A DNA stretch of 64,000 nt from Dromaius novaehollandiae (lineage: Eukaryota; Chordata; Aves; Casuariiformes; Dromaiidae), in NCBI RefSeq assembly GCF_036370855.1, contig NC_088100.1:34484563-34548562 (forward strand), read 5' to 3'. The translations under genes and the position numbers were made by a program. Positions 1 through 11,557 of the stretch are shown piece by piece; the stretch's first letter is position 1, and each line of letters starts with the position of its first letter. The notes below the pieces were generated by a model. The model did no database searches, had not been told where the DNA came from, and saw nothing but the letters and a program-made list of their open reading frames with translations.

Positions 1-225
1 TGTGGATAATGGTGAATCCAGGAGACTTGAAAATGTGTGTGATGGTGCAGGATCCCTTAGACTTGTTGAGGAAATAGAGAATGGCTTTTCTAGTTTTTAC
101 CAGCAGGTGTCTAAGGAAGACTGAAGTCTGCAGATTTTCAGAACAAGTTTGGTAGGTAGTCTAGGTGTGCCTAGCAATGAGAAACAAATCTTTTTTCAAC
201 AATAAAGAATTTTCTCCTTCAATGT
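1..225 (+). other. Possible terminal exon and poly(A) signal of an unidentified gene
   Basis: A frame is open from the window edge (first codon at position 2) for 40 codons and stops at TGA 122-124. The peptide is hydrophilic and ends in FYQQVSKED. A canonical AATAAA lies at 201-206, about 80 nt after the stop, followed by T-rich sequence, as at the 3' end of a transcript. I do not recognise the protein. A 40-codon open stretch can easily arise by chance, and AATAAA is common in AT-rich DNA, so this is only a candidate. In mammals the upstream neighbour of CD109 is SLC17A5, which is transcribed away from CD109; the peptide does not look like its C terminus. Confidence 0.22.
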
Positions 226-504
226 TTATTTGCAAATAGAGATATGTTGAATTTTGAAAGAGTAAATGTCTTTTTGCTAAAGCAATTTGTCACAGTGTAC
301 CCCAAAATCATGCCTCCAATTTGTCATAATGTAATTCCAAAATTATGCCTGAATTAATGGTGTTAATAATACTTTCATAACAGAATCAAACCCCTCTTTT
401 TGTTTTAAATATTGGCAGCTATCTCCATTTTACATTTGGGGAAGCAGCCCCAAAGAAGCTTTATACTTGTGAGAGATTTGGGAATAAAATACAATAGGAC
501 TATT

Positions 505-539
505 AAAAGAAAAAAGAAAGAAAGAAAAAGGAAAAAAGA
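505..539. repeat. Purine-rich simple repeat (A/G)
   Basis: An uninterrupted A/G tract made mostly of AAAG/GAAA units. It is low-complexity sequence with no gene associated. Confidence 0.7.
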
Positions 540-3487
540 TGGGTCCCATTCAATTAACTGCTAAAAACCTGAATTTAGTTGTACAGCAATGGTTATACTA
601 TCTCAGGTGAGTCTCATATGATGAACAGCTTGTATGTAGCTTGTTGTGTGTGCTGCATGGTGAGTGGTGGCAAGGTGCAGGAGTTGCTAGATAATCCAAG
701 TCTTTGTGTGTGTGAAGAAGATAGCCCACAGAGGTGTAACACCACCGGGATCTCTGGCACCCTGCTACAAGTCCAGCCTCACCCCGTTATGGAGTGGTGG
801 AGCCACTGCAAAGCTGCTGTCATTTCTCTCCTGCAGTCTGGTCCCTTGTTCTCTCTCTCTCTGCAGGACCTATCTGTGGGACATCTCTCCGGGATATCCT
901 GCAGTTGTTAATCTCATGAAGATTTTGGTTGTATAGCTTACAGTTGTCACTCTCTCTATCTCAGGATTTGGTAAGTAATATAAATGTTTACATTCAGACT
1001 TAAAAATTCTCAGCCCTCTAAGCTCAGTAGTCCAACATGCACCTCATGATCTCTGAATTTCTTCCTGAGTTTGTTTTTTTTTTCTTATTCTAAAGTTCAG
1101 GTAGATTCAGGCAAACTACTCTTTCTGACTATCAGAGAAAGGTTGTCTTTAGTCTTTTTATAACTTTTATATCTCCTTTAAATAGCCGATAAGTATTTTT
1201 TCCTTCTGTTTGCTAGGTGACATAAAGCCTCAGGAGCTAGAAATTTTAAAGATAGATGTAAAGGTATATCTATACCTTCTTTGTGATCCATGCCAGGGAG
1301 TAAGCCCTGGGCTTTGGCTCAGTTGTTGTCAACACTTCCACATTGCTCAGGATCACCCTTAGGACAGCCTGGTCATGCCCACACTGAATATGGATTGAAT
1401 CCTGGCCTGATGCATACCACATAATCCTTTGTACCTGCTCCCTCAGAGTTCTTTCTAGTGTGCAACACACCACGTGTCCAAGCAGACAGATCATCTGCCC
1501 CATGTACCACAGATGGCCATGCCATTGCAGTGGGTCTACTTTTTGCCATGCATTTGAAGTTGAGATAACTTTTCAGAAAGCGTAGAGCCATATTTGAGGC
1601 TCTCCTTTGGGAGCTGATACCTGCCCTGCAGAAGTGGCTTATCATTTTGGGAACACATTGCTGTTAAGAAGAGCTGGAGGTCACCATGTGAAGTTTCAGA
1701 AACCTATACTCCTGCTAGTGGATTAGCTAGTAACTACTTGTGGTGAGTGAGTCTACTGTGGGCACGCTGGGTGTAAAGGACTGCTGTACCATATTGACTG
1801 CCATACCGTATCCTCTCTTTCTGTGTGATCTGCACACAGGGATATACCCTTGAGTCATGAGATCCTTTCTCATTCAGGGTGCCTTCAAAGAGGCCACTAA
1901 CAAAAACTGCATCCCTCTGTCCTGTCCCCTGCATTGTTCTTAAGGTTTTATGCAATTTAGAAATCTTTTGGGGAGGATAAGCCAGTGCACTCTTCTCTCT
2001 AGAGGACATCAAAATGAAAGGAGTCAGGGTTCTGGTTTATATTATAACTGATGTCTCTTACTGCTGCTGCAAGTTCAATCACTTTCTTATGAGACGCTTC
2101 AATGCAACACTGTTTTTTGGGGACAGTTCATCACCACACCCAGACAAACCATAATCTCATCCAGGGATCTGGCTAGCTAGTAGTCACTTAAAGTGAGATT
2201 ATGTTGTTTCTGCATTGGAAATGTTTGTAGGTCAATAATGTTTGTTTATTCATTGTATACTGCTATGAATTTTCTCATGTTTTCTCTCCAGTGTTTACTG
2301 TCATATAGATAAATATTATATTATGTTTTCATGTTATCTTTGCTTCATAAAATCTTAAAAGAAGCTAGGATACCACCTACACTACCTACACATACATGTG
2401 TACATTGGTGGGTCTGACTGTGATATCAGTTATACCAATGTTCTTCTTGAAAAGCTCCAGTGAAGCTGTAGAAGCTAGTCCAAGAAAAGTGTAAGAGTAC
2501 AAGCAGGCCTGTAACTTTTTTGACTAAGTAAGTTAAAAGACTCAATAAATCAGTGGCATTTCAGTTACACATTATTGTTTATTGTGAAAGTTAGTATTTT
2601 TGGATTGTAACTGGAAGTATATTTGTTTTGGTAATGTTGGCCATTATTAGATCTATGCCATAAACAAAGACTGATTTTGAAAGCTGAGCCCTCTCATGTA
2701 GATTTACAAGATCTATTTGACTATAAGAAAAGTAATAAAGAATAGGATGGTAGTAGTTTTCTTGTTTATGATATACAGCACTGCTACTGTAAATCTTTTT
2801 TCCTGAGAACATAATAGGCACTTTAGTGCCTCCGGATGCCTGAGTGAAGCTTTCATCAACTTAACATGCACTGTTTTCTCCTCCTTTCCTCCATTTTGGC
2901 TTATGCTGTTAAATAATTAATTCTAAGCAGCATATAGTAATGGACAATGGTGTTTTTATTGCCTTTGATAATCTGGGAAGGAGAAGTCTGTATTTTGTTG
3001 CATTCTTAAAAGTCTAAATTCCTAGGTGCAGGTGCATATGCCAAGTGCAAAATCTTTTGGAATGGATTATTTTCTTCAAGAGTCCATTAAAGTAAAGATT
3101 TGCTTCTATTATCAGCTTCTGGGCTTCTGGTATCCAGAGCCAAAACAGTGTATCATAATATGTACAGATGACTTTCTGCTTCCTTATCACTAATTCTCAT
3201 TTCGATTGTATTTCACACTGGTGCTTAATGTAGAAAAACTGATTATCCTATTGTCAGAATGTCTGGTCACTAGAGAAGGGGGAAAAAAGGCAATAATAGC
3301 TACTGCAGTCATTCAAATAGCAACCTACTCATGATTTACATTATTTTAATTAAGATGAGAATATATAAGCATTGCAACAAAGCATACGTAAATAAAGTGC
3401 AGCTGGAAAATTAAAACAACTCCATTTCAGAAATGGTAGGGAACATAACTGCAAACTCCTGAGCTTTGTGTCATTTAATCATATAAA

Positions 3488-3607
3488 GCCTGGAGCAAGC
3501 TTTGAGTAACTTGGTCTGACCTCATGGCTCACCTTGCTTTGAACAGAAGGTTGGATTAGATGATCTCCTGAGGTAGCTTCCAGCCTGAATTTTCCTGTGA
3601 TCCTGTA
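3488..3607 (+). mobile_element. Old CR1 LINE 3' end fragment
   Basis: The segment follows the CR1 3' untranslated consensus in order. A GCTTTGAGTAACTTGGTCT stretch is followed by GGTTGGATTAGATGATCTC, then a diverged CTTCCAGCC block and a final TGTGATCCTGT resembling the octamer tail. It is truncated at the 5' side and has no coding content. Many substitutions show it is an old copy. Confidence 0.8.
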
Positions 3608-4443
3608 ACACCTTTCAGGAGGAAAAAAATCCTGCGCACTAGATATTTTTAATGTAATTGTTGGTTTTTTTTAATATCAGAAGTAAAGTATTGCTAAGGA
3701 AGAAATGAGGATAAAAGAAGAAACCTCTAAAACTGTTGTTAGTGGTCAGAAAAATCACAGGGTGAATCTTTAGCCTAGAAGCATGACATCGGAGGCCTCA
3801 TAGTAGTCCAATATAGAACAGATTTCAGAGGTATTACAACAGTTTCCAAACATTATGTTGCTACAGTAAGCTTTGTAAAGATGTAGCTGTTGGGTCCACA
3901 CCCTCTTCATTTGAATAAACATGACTGCTGCTTTGGGTGGTTGGCAGTGGAACAAAAAGTTGCTTTTTGTGCTGTGAATGATTTTTCTATAGTGGCATTG
4001 CTGAAGGGCTAAGTTTATTTAGACATTGGCTTATTTGGTGATTTGAAACATGAGACCTTTGCTCAGGTCCTTACTCATCAAGACCCTTCCTCTTTTCCTG
4101 TTGGCAGTATGTGGTGAGAGCTAGTCCTCAGGGAGAGACAACTGGTATTTACCTGTGTCTAAAATAAACATAAATGGCAAGTTTTATAAATAGTTTGAGT
4201 GTGTGTGTTTTTTTTCTTAAATAAATTTTTAATCAAATTCTGTCTGTAGAACTCATTTTAGCCACTGTAGAAACTGATTCGGTAAAAGACAACTTGCGTA
4301 ACCTGAGGTTGACTGTCATGTTATGTGATTGTCAAGACGGATGTCATCTTTACTCTGAATAACTGTTGCTTCTTGATGCCATGGTAGAGTTGTTTGGAAA
4401 GTGAAGGGTTTTCTTCTCCTCAAAAGGAGGTTTCCATTTTATT

Positions 4444-4469
4444 AAAAACAAACAAACAAACAAACAAAA
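4444..4469. repeat. AAAC tetranucleotide microsatellite
   Basis: About five consecutive AAAC/ACAA units following a short A run. Confidence 0.75.
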
Positions 4470-4880
4470 CAGCCTTAAACACGGTCACAATTTTAGTTGT
4501 TCACCAATTTCCAGCCAGAAAATTTTCCAGTTTTCTTAAAGAAAGGGAATAAGAAAAGAAAAAAGAGCTTTGTCTAGCAAAGGGATCATCTCCTGAAAAG
4601 TTTTCCATTGTAACAACTACTTCTTATTTTGTCTTCCTTTTTCTCTTTTACTTTTATTGTTGACCTTTTCTGGAGATGCCGAGATGCAAGAAACCAGTAC
4701 TGAAATAGTATATTCTCCACCATTGTTAGGATCTTTTTTTTTTCCTCTCTTGCCACTTGTATTTAATTTCTTTGGGTGCAGATCCCTGCTCTGTCTTTTC
4801 TGGGATACATTCCTCTTTGTGTATGATTTTGGCCCTTTGGCTCAACAGCTACCTAATGTTTTTTTGTTATACGTCTTATA

Positions 4881-5285
4881 GCTCACATAGTCTGATCTTC
4901 CATATATCATGGAATATAGAATTTCAGCAAGTTGTACCTTTATTTAGCCTAATTACTTGTTTAGACTTCCAAAGAGGCATTCAGGTTTGATGGGAAGACA
5001 TAAAAAGAAGAAGCCACTACTTCCACTGGTAGTGTGTTCCAGTGGCTAATCTGTCTCACTGTTAATAATGTGTCTTATTTCTAACTTGAATTTGTTTAGC
5101 TTTAACTTCTGACCATTAGTTCTTTCTACACTTTTCTCCACTAGATTAGTACGTGTTATTTTCTTCCTATGAAAGTGCTCATACCTGTCATGAAGTCCCT
5201 TCGCAGTCTTCTCTCTGATAAGTTAAAATATGGATCTCTCTAGTTCGTTGGTTTAGGGCGTTGTTTCCACATCTTGAAATACTTT
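4881..5285 (-). mobile_element. Ancient CR1 LINE fragment, antisense
   Basis: Read on the plus strand, the segment matches the reverse complement of the old amniote CR1 3' region almost word for word in several blocks. These include CATAGTCTGATCT near 4886, TAGACTTCCAAAGAGGCATTC near 4963, GTGTTCCAGTGGCTAATCTG near 5035, and CTTATTTCTAACTTGAATTTG followed by the TTAGCTTTAACTTCTGACCA block near 5075-5120. It continues through CTCTCTGATAAGTTAAA near 5212. This is a non-coding relic from the region around the end of ORF2 and the 3' UTR. Confidence 0.82.
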
Positions 5286-8200
5286 TGTGTAAGATATGGG
5301 AAATGAGGTCTGTCTACACTATGAATTGCTTTCAGGTCAGTCTGCTTTTAAAGGAAAGCTGTCACTGCCTGTATGGATACACTGATTTATAAAACAAGCT
5401 GCTGCACTAACATCCCTTTTTCTGGATAACTGAATTTAGTAAATAACTATTATAGAAGCACATATGCCTTAAAAAAGGCAGTTTTATGTACTTAATTGAA
5501 AGTGAAGTTAGAACATATGAATGCATGTACTTCAGAAAGCAGTAATATACTTGCTTCATGACATTATGGAAACACTGGTTTTAGAAATTCCTTTTTTAAA
5601 TGCTATAATTTAAATTTACAGTTTAATTGTAGGCTATAGTTTAACATAATTGCATCCTGAGGGAATTTTCACCTTCATTAAAATGATGCAGTGTTAACGC
5701 ACACTAAATTGTTTAAAAAAAATGAGTTTTTCTTGGCTGATTCAGCAGTATTTACAATGAAGGAGGGGTGGGCCTGACCTTTTAAAAACCCTCAAAGAGC
5801 AAAGGGAATGAGGGGGGCTAAAGTAAGAAGGTTGCTGCAGTTTGGTAAATGGGATTTCATAGCATACAATTGTAAAAAGTATTGCCTGAGAAAAAAAGAT
5901 TTTTGAGGACACCCTGACATCATTTGTAAAAACTTTTAATTTCTCTCACTTTCATAAAAACAGCATGGTAGTACAGGTTTTAACATATCCCCAGTGTATG
6001 ACTGAACATTTTACAGAGCAAAATACTAAAATAAAATAAAATGAAGATATAACTTCACTTTGCAAAAAAAAGACATTATGTGAATCTGCTTCCTGAAACA
6101 TATTCTGCTCATATGTACTGGAGAAGATACAGTATGTTATTTAGAGTAAAGCTCTCACTGGAAATAGACAACCAGACCACAGCCTATTTTGTGGGTGAAC
6201 GGTTTTGTCCCATTTGATAGCATTTTCAAAGTCTCTGTTTTAAGGGGATACATATTCCAAAAATGCTTATTAAAAATCAACAATTATTTTAATGTTTTTA
6301 ATTCTGTAGAACTCATATTCTCCCAAGTCCTGTTACAATATTAATGCTATTCCAGGCAGCTGGAACCTTCTTTATTTTCCAAGATTTATTAAAAGTCAAC
6401 ACAAATAGTTCAGATAGTGCCTTCTAATATTCTTGAGTAGAAGATGGAGGATCCTGCAGATTTTAAGATGTTCAATGTAACAGCTGCAGTGTAGCAGTTC
6501 CTTTTGGTATTTTGGTGCTCAGCAGTATGACTTGGAATAATTTAACCTTGAAGAAAATTCTGGATGAAAGGTTAAGATTTTCTGTTTCAGGAGTAGCATA
6601 CACTTTACTTCGGTGACTTTCTCTTTTAACAGTAAATAATCATTTGTAGATTTGCTCATAAGACTTCCACATTTCCCATAATATCATTCCTTTAATTCCC
6701 CTTTCAGAACTTAATTTCTAAAAGTGAATCTCTTAAAACCTTGTGAAGTCTTAACCATGATGACCTTACACATTTGATACATTTACTAGAAGAGAGTGCT
6801 TTGCTTTCTCTAGGCCTTTCAGAGCAGATGTTTAATGCAGTGCAATAAATAAATATATATATATATACAGCCTTTTCACACTAAATTTTCATAGATATAA
6901 GTTAAAATTAAAATGTATACAGGTACTTTAATAATAAAAATAAAAATATTTTGAATATATAAATATTTAATTCCAGGGTAATAGGCTCTCTTTTATGCCA
7001 TAATGACAAACAAGAAGCTTTTCTCCTATTCGGACATTATCACCTCTTGCTTCTTCTCATGCCAACCTTTGAACAAACAAAATCTGATACCTTCAAACAG
7101 ACGCTGATCCAAAGCTTGTCAAAATAATGTCTATCTTTTGGTTTGATTCATTGGTTTCTCAATTAGGACAATTAAGGTCATTATCTTACATGCTCTGGAG
7201 AACAGCATCATGTATTTCAGCTATCTGTCTTGAATCCCTTTGTAGTTATCTAATAGAGTAATAGAAATTGGTACTTTTAGGATTACCTGATTAATTTAGA
7301 GGGCCACTGTTGAATGTCTGCTCATTCAAATGTAGGTATCTTAATGAGTCATGTGACTCTTATCTGAAAAGTGCCTATTTCTCTCCATTGTCTATCTAGT
7401 GAATTTAAATAACTAGTTGTAGATAATAGCAGGGTCCTGATTTGGCCAGGTGAATCCTACTCATTATTTCTGGAGTAACAGTTAAAGTTGGAAGCGAACT
7501 TGCAAATAACTGTATTTATCAAGAGATGACTTCAGGTGCTAGGAAAATACGTCTTAATTGTAACGCAGACCAGTTTTTCATGAAACTCCACCCCAATTGC
7601 TCAGGGCAAGTTTCACTCTGTGGCACTCCCTCTGTCAGCATAAAACGTTTTGATGCATTCCATCATCAGAATCAACATCTGAAGCGTTATTATTGAACAT
7701 TTCTGTGAGAGCTTTATATCCTACGTTCCTTTCAGTGCTTTCACTCAAATGCAAATTTTTGAGGCTTACTTCTAAGCAAGGAATCTGCCCTCCTAATACC
7801 ACAGAATGGTCTTCCATCTACCTATTTTTAGTATTCATTATAATTCTTGTCCATTCACTATGCGTAATAAAGCAGATTTTTGCCTCCTTCCTAGTTCCAC
7901 AAGTTGCTGAATCACAGTTTCTTCTAGGACCTTATCCAAAGCCCACTGAGATTAATTAAAGATTTACCCATCACCTAAGTGAGCTTTGTTGCAGGCCTTG
8001 AGTTCAGTGATGCATAAGGCTACTGGCTAAGCTTTTGAAAAGCCAGAATATTGGCTGGGAGGGACTACAGTGGTCTTCTAGTTCAAATATCTGCATAACA
8101 TAGTTCTTCAGATATCCCTGAATTTGACTCATTTCATGGAAAGATGCTTTGTTTGCACCAGAGTCCGGCTGAATGCCGCTGAATCCAGCTGAATGCCTGA

Positions 8201-11135
8201 CCAGCCCAATTCACCCTCTAATGCTAAAAGCAGGACAAGGCATAGACCATTCAACTCTCACTGAGCTAAATGCTGTTGAGATTTCCCCCAATATTTTAAC
8301 TACTGTAGTGATTAGGTTTTCACATTTACCACACAGTACTATTTTCTTCATGTGATATTAGAGAAAAGCAAACCTTGCTGCCCATGTATTTATTTTCATC
8401 CAGTCTTCACACAATTAGTAGTGTTTCCTAGGGCCTGGGATCCTTCTTATTTACTTAGGCAGAAATTGCTTTCCAGACTCATTCCTGTTTTCTGTATTTA
8501 GGTAAACACATTTTTATTTAGAATATACCCAGGCTGCAACTGAAAGGTGTGACTTCAGCTCCTATTGATATATGTTTATGGGCTAGTTTTAAACTAAGTA
8601 GCATGGGTACAGACAAGGGCATAGTTGTTAAGTGCCAGAGAACTTAGCCAGTGCTGTAGGTGAGTTTTTCAGCCTTTACAAGTTACGTTTTTAAGGGAAT
8701 GCGAAGAATTAGCAAAATTGGGTTCCTAGGGAGCAGTAAAGGTGTTAAAAGTAGAATTTTTGTTATGGTGACATATCACAGAATGGCGTAAAACTAGAGT
8801 CTGGCAATGCTTGCTTAACTCCAAAATGTGAAATGAACAGAGAGGGATTTTTCAGCTAGCTTCCCTGGTTGGCGTGCTGAACACAATGACAACCTGTGTT
8901 ACCTCCCAGATTGTGTCTCCAGAGTATCCACTTCACTGGCTTGCAGCAGTTGAAGATTATTAAATCCTTTCATGCTAGGTTATACACTTCCAAAATTATT
9001 CCTAATATGCAGAAATCTGGTCCAAAACAAATTTTTCTCACATGGTCATCTCAATAAGTTGCTGTGCGGCTCCCTGCTTCCAATTCTGTGCACAAATTAA
9101 TCTCTCAGGTGTTTCACAGAGCCAGGCATTTAAAGCCTACTTAGGCCTGAGACATTGCTAAATGGTCATTTCAACAGCCTTGAAAATGATGTGTATCCCA
9201 GCTAAGATATTTTGTTTAGTGGAACACAGATCTCCTAGCAGTTTAATAATGTAATTGGTTTAATCTGCTTGTTCTGTAAGGACAGCTTTTTTTCAGCTGA
9301 AGATGTTTTGTACAGTGTAACAGAAGCCAGTGGATATGCAAAAACTTTTCAAACCTAGGCTTCCCGTAGATTCAATTTGATCAATTTAGCACAAACTGAA
9401 GTACTACTTGTTTTGCTTTGAGTTACCAGTCTGACCTAGATCAAAGTAAATAATGACATCTTTGTAATGAAATTCCAGTGTAGACAGCTGTAAATGGAAA
9501 TGTGCAGATTAACAGAGTGTAGGGGAATGTAGCAGTCCTGTAATCAGTAATGTTGCATGGTAAATTGTGCCCACTTGAGGCAAAGGACAAGCCCAACAGA
9601 GTAAGGGGTTTAATACCTGGTGAGCATGAATACAATACTGGTTTAGCCCAACTCGCTATAAATGTGCTGATTTTCTGGTTACGCCTGAGTCATTTTTACT
9701 CTCTGTGCTTGCCAGTCACAGAGCATGTGCAGAGGAATCCTGAGCTACATGGTGTAGTTATAGCACTCACTGGCTACAGGGCTGAAGTTGTCTTAAAATT
9801 TCCTGTTATCCTCATATCCGCTCTCTCACCACAGTTTACTGTGTCCTTGGGACTGAGTGTTGATTGTCTCTGCTATCGGGCAGCTTCTCCTTGGCACAGT
9901 TTTGGCCTGGCCAGCTCTCTTAAACAATTCCACGTGCGGTTTGGGAGTTAGCATGGTCTATGGTCCTATCCAGTAGGGAGTTTGTATGTGGCCACCCCGT
10001 TTTGGAAGCTAAGAGAGCTGACTGGTATTGACAGGCACGGTACAGTGTCAGCTGGCCTCCATGCCATCCCCAAGTAGCTTTACTATCCAAGCCTGGGTGC
10101 CCTGAGACTAGTTTCTTACAGGCAGTGAGTTAAGGGCTTATGAGTAGCAAAACATCTCCCCAACTTCCATTTGCCTCACCACACATCTTTCCAGGTGAGG
10201 AGCTGCCAAGACATCACCTATGGTTGCTGTAATCTCACCTCTTCCCTCCATCTGCCTTCCCTCCTGTCACTACAAAGACTGGCACAGAATCAGCAGAGAT
10301 ATGAAAACTCATAAAAGCAAATTTAAAAGAAATGAAAAGACTGCCTGACTACTCAGGATATTGGCAGAACATGGTATTTTATGTACACTTGCTCTTCATG
10401 ACTGACTTTCATAAGAACAAAACATGATCAAGAAATTCTTCTATTTAGGGCTGTAATTGTGACAATTTTTTATGTTTATGTAACACAATGTAGAATATGC
10501 TAGCTCAACATTTCTAAAGAGACTGACTTCCAGTACTGGGTGGAACTTCTAAATGTATTAGACTTGTGCAGTGTTGGAAGGATTCAGATTAATCGAAATG
10601 CTGTTAGATGTGTCTAGTGTACAGAGCTACACTGTACGTGCTAAGTGAGAGGGATCTCACCCAAGCTACCTTAGTGCACTTTTTGGAGTCTCAGCGTGGG
10701 TTAGAATGCATGTGCATACATAACTTATTTTGCATGTGTTGGGCATAAAGGCCATTCCAGCCAGACTTACATTACTGATCGGTTCACGCTGAAGTAGCTA
10801 CGAGACTCCTGGAGTTTCTGCCAGTGCTGTTGTCCCTATTTGCCACTTGCCTGCAGCCCTGACTGAGCCCCGTGCCAGCACATCTCAGGCTCAACAAGTC
10901 TCTCCAAGTCTCTGCAACGCAAAGCCGTACAATAAACCGGCAGTTTCCAAAACTAGACATGAAGTTGCCACTCTGCCCGACACTAAAAGCACACAACATT
11001 ACTCTCGGTTGTTTATGAGTTCGCATAATCTGAGAATCCCATCCGCTCTCCGGGTACATCTGCCCAAAGATGTCGGGCGCTGAGGCTGCTGCGCGGCGGG
11101 GTGTGGAGAGCAGAAACGCGCCCCTGGGTATGGAG

Positions 11136-11154
11136 ATATATAAAAAAATATATA
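11136..11154 (+). promoter_or_regulatory. TATA-like element
   Basis: An AT-only island within otherwise GC-rich DNA contains TATATAAA at 11137-11144. It lies about 325 nt upstream of the start codon. Most CpG-island promoters lack TATA, so its use is uncertain. Confidence 0.4.
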
Positions 11155-11256
11155 TGAATAACTACATCACCGCTGAGCTGCCGCACGCCTCTCCCTCCCC
11201 GGCCGCCCTCGGGAACGCCCCTGCGGGATGCTCATGCGGCCGCTGCCGCCGGAGCG

Positions 11257-11263
11257 TGACTCA
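11257..11263 (+). promoter_or_regulatory. AP-1 (TRE) consensus TGACTCA
   Basis: A perfect palindromic TGACTCA heptamer lies in the CpG island, 206 nt upstream of the CD109 ATG. It is the classical binding sequence for FOS/JUN dimers; function here is inferred only from sequence and position. Confidence 0.45.
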
Positions 11264-11403
11264 CACTGGGGGCCAGCCGCTGCCTCTGCCTTCCCTCCCC
11301 CGCTCGGGAAGGCGCCTGCCAGCGCTGCCGCCGCCCCAGCCGCCGCGCCGCTCCCGCCGCTGCTGCGCGGGCACGGCGGGGCCGCGGGTGCCGGCTGCGA
11401 GCA

Positions 11404-11426
11404 GGGCAGGGCAGGGCAGGGCGGGC
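11404..11426 (+). promoter_or_regulatory. GGGCA tandem and GC box
   Basis: Four GGGCA-type units run directly into GGGCGGGC (11419-11426), a consensus Sp1/KLF box, 43-50 nt upstream of the start codon. Confidence 0.5.
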
Positions 11427-11468
11427 GGCGGAGCCCCCGCGGGCGCGGAGCAGCGCGCACGGAGCGCC

Positions 11469-11557
11469 ATGGCGCGGGGCCGCGGCGCCCCCGGCCACCT
11501 CCTCTGCCGCCTCCTCCTCCTCCTCCTCCTCCTCCTCTGCAGCTCCGCGGCAGCCGG
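11469..11557 (+). CDS. CD109: CD109 coding exon 1: start codon and signal peptide
   Basis: The ATG has G at -3 and G at +4, a strong Kozak context. It opens [14 protein letters not shown], followed by nine leucines and CSSAAAG, a textbook signal peptide with cleavage expected around residues 28-30. The exon ends in phase 2 at donor GG|GTATGT. The frame stays open upstream without a stop to an ATG at 11070, but that extension is GC-biased and would bury the signal peptide, so 11469 is chosen. The nine leucines are all CTC codons, forming a trinucleotide repeat inside the coding sequence. Confidence 0.93.

Larger units (their letters stand above)
226..11060. other. Intergenic DNA upstream of CD109
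   Basis: No convincing coding exon was found on either strand. The longest open frames (for example 9550-9951 plus and 1373-1645 minus) show no family motif and no splice context. Recognisable content is limited to CR1 fragments at 3488-3607 and 4881-5285, a purine-rich tract at 505-539, an AAAC repeat near 4444-4469 and a short TA run at 6852-6867. The rest is AT-rich unique-looking sequence; distal regulatory elements of CD109 could lie here but cannot be read from one sequence. Confidence 0.6.

Noticed and set aside
8045..8130. Possible CR1 3' relic, antisense (GGCTGGGAGGGACTACAGTG, then TCTTCTAGTTCAAA)
   Set aside because: Only about 35 nt resemble the consensus and the continuation does not follow it; too weak to list as a feature.
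9550..9951. Open frame of 133 codons on the plus strand upstream of CD109
   Set aside because: No family motif, no convincing start context or splice sites, and composition like the surrounding intergenic DNA; treated as a chance frame.
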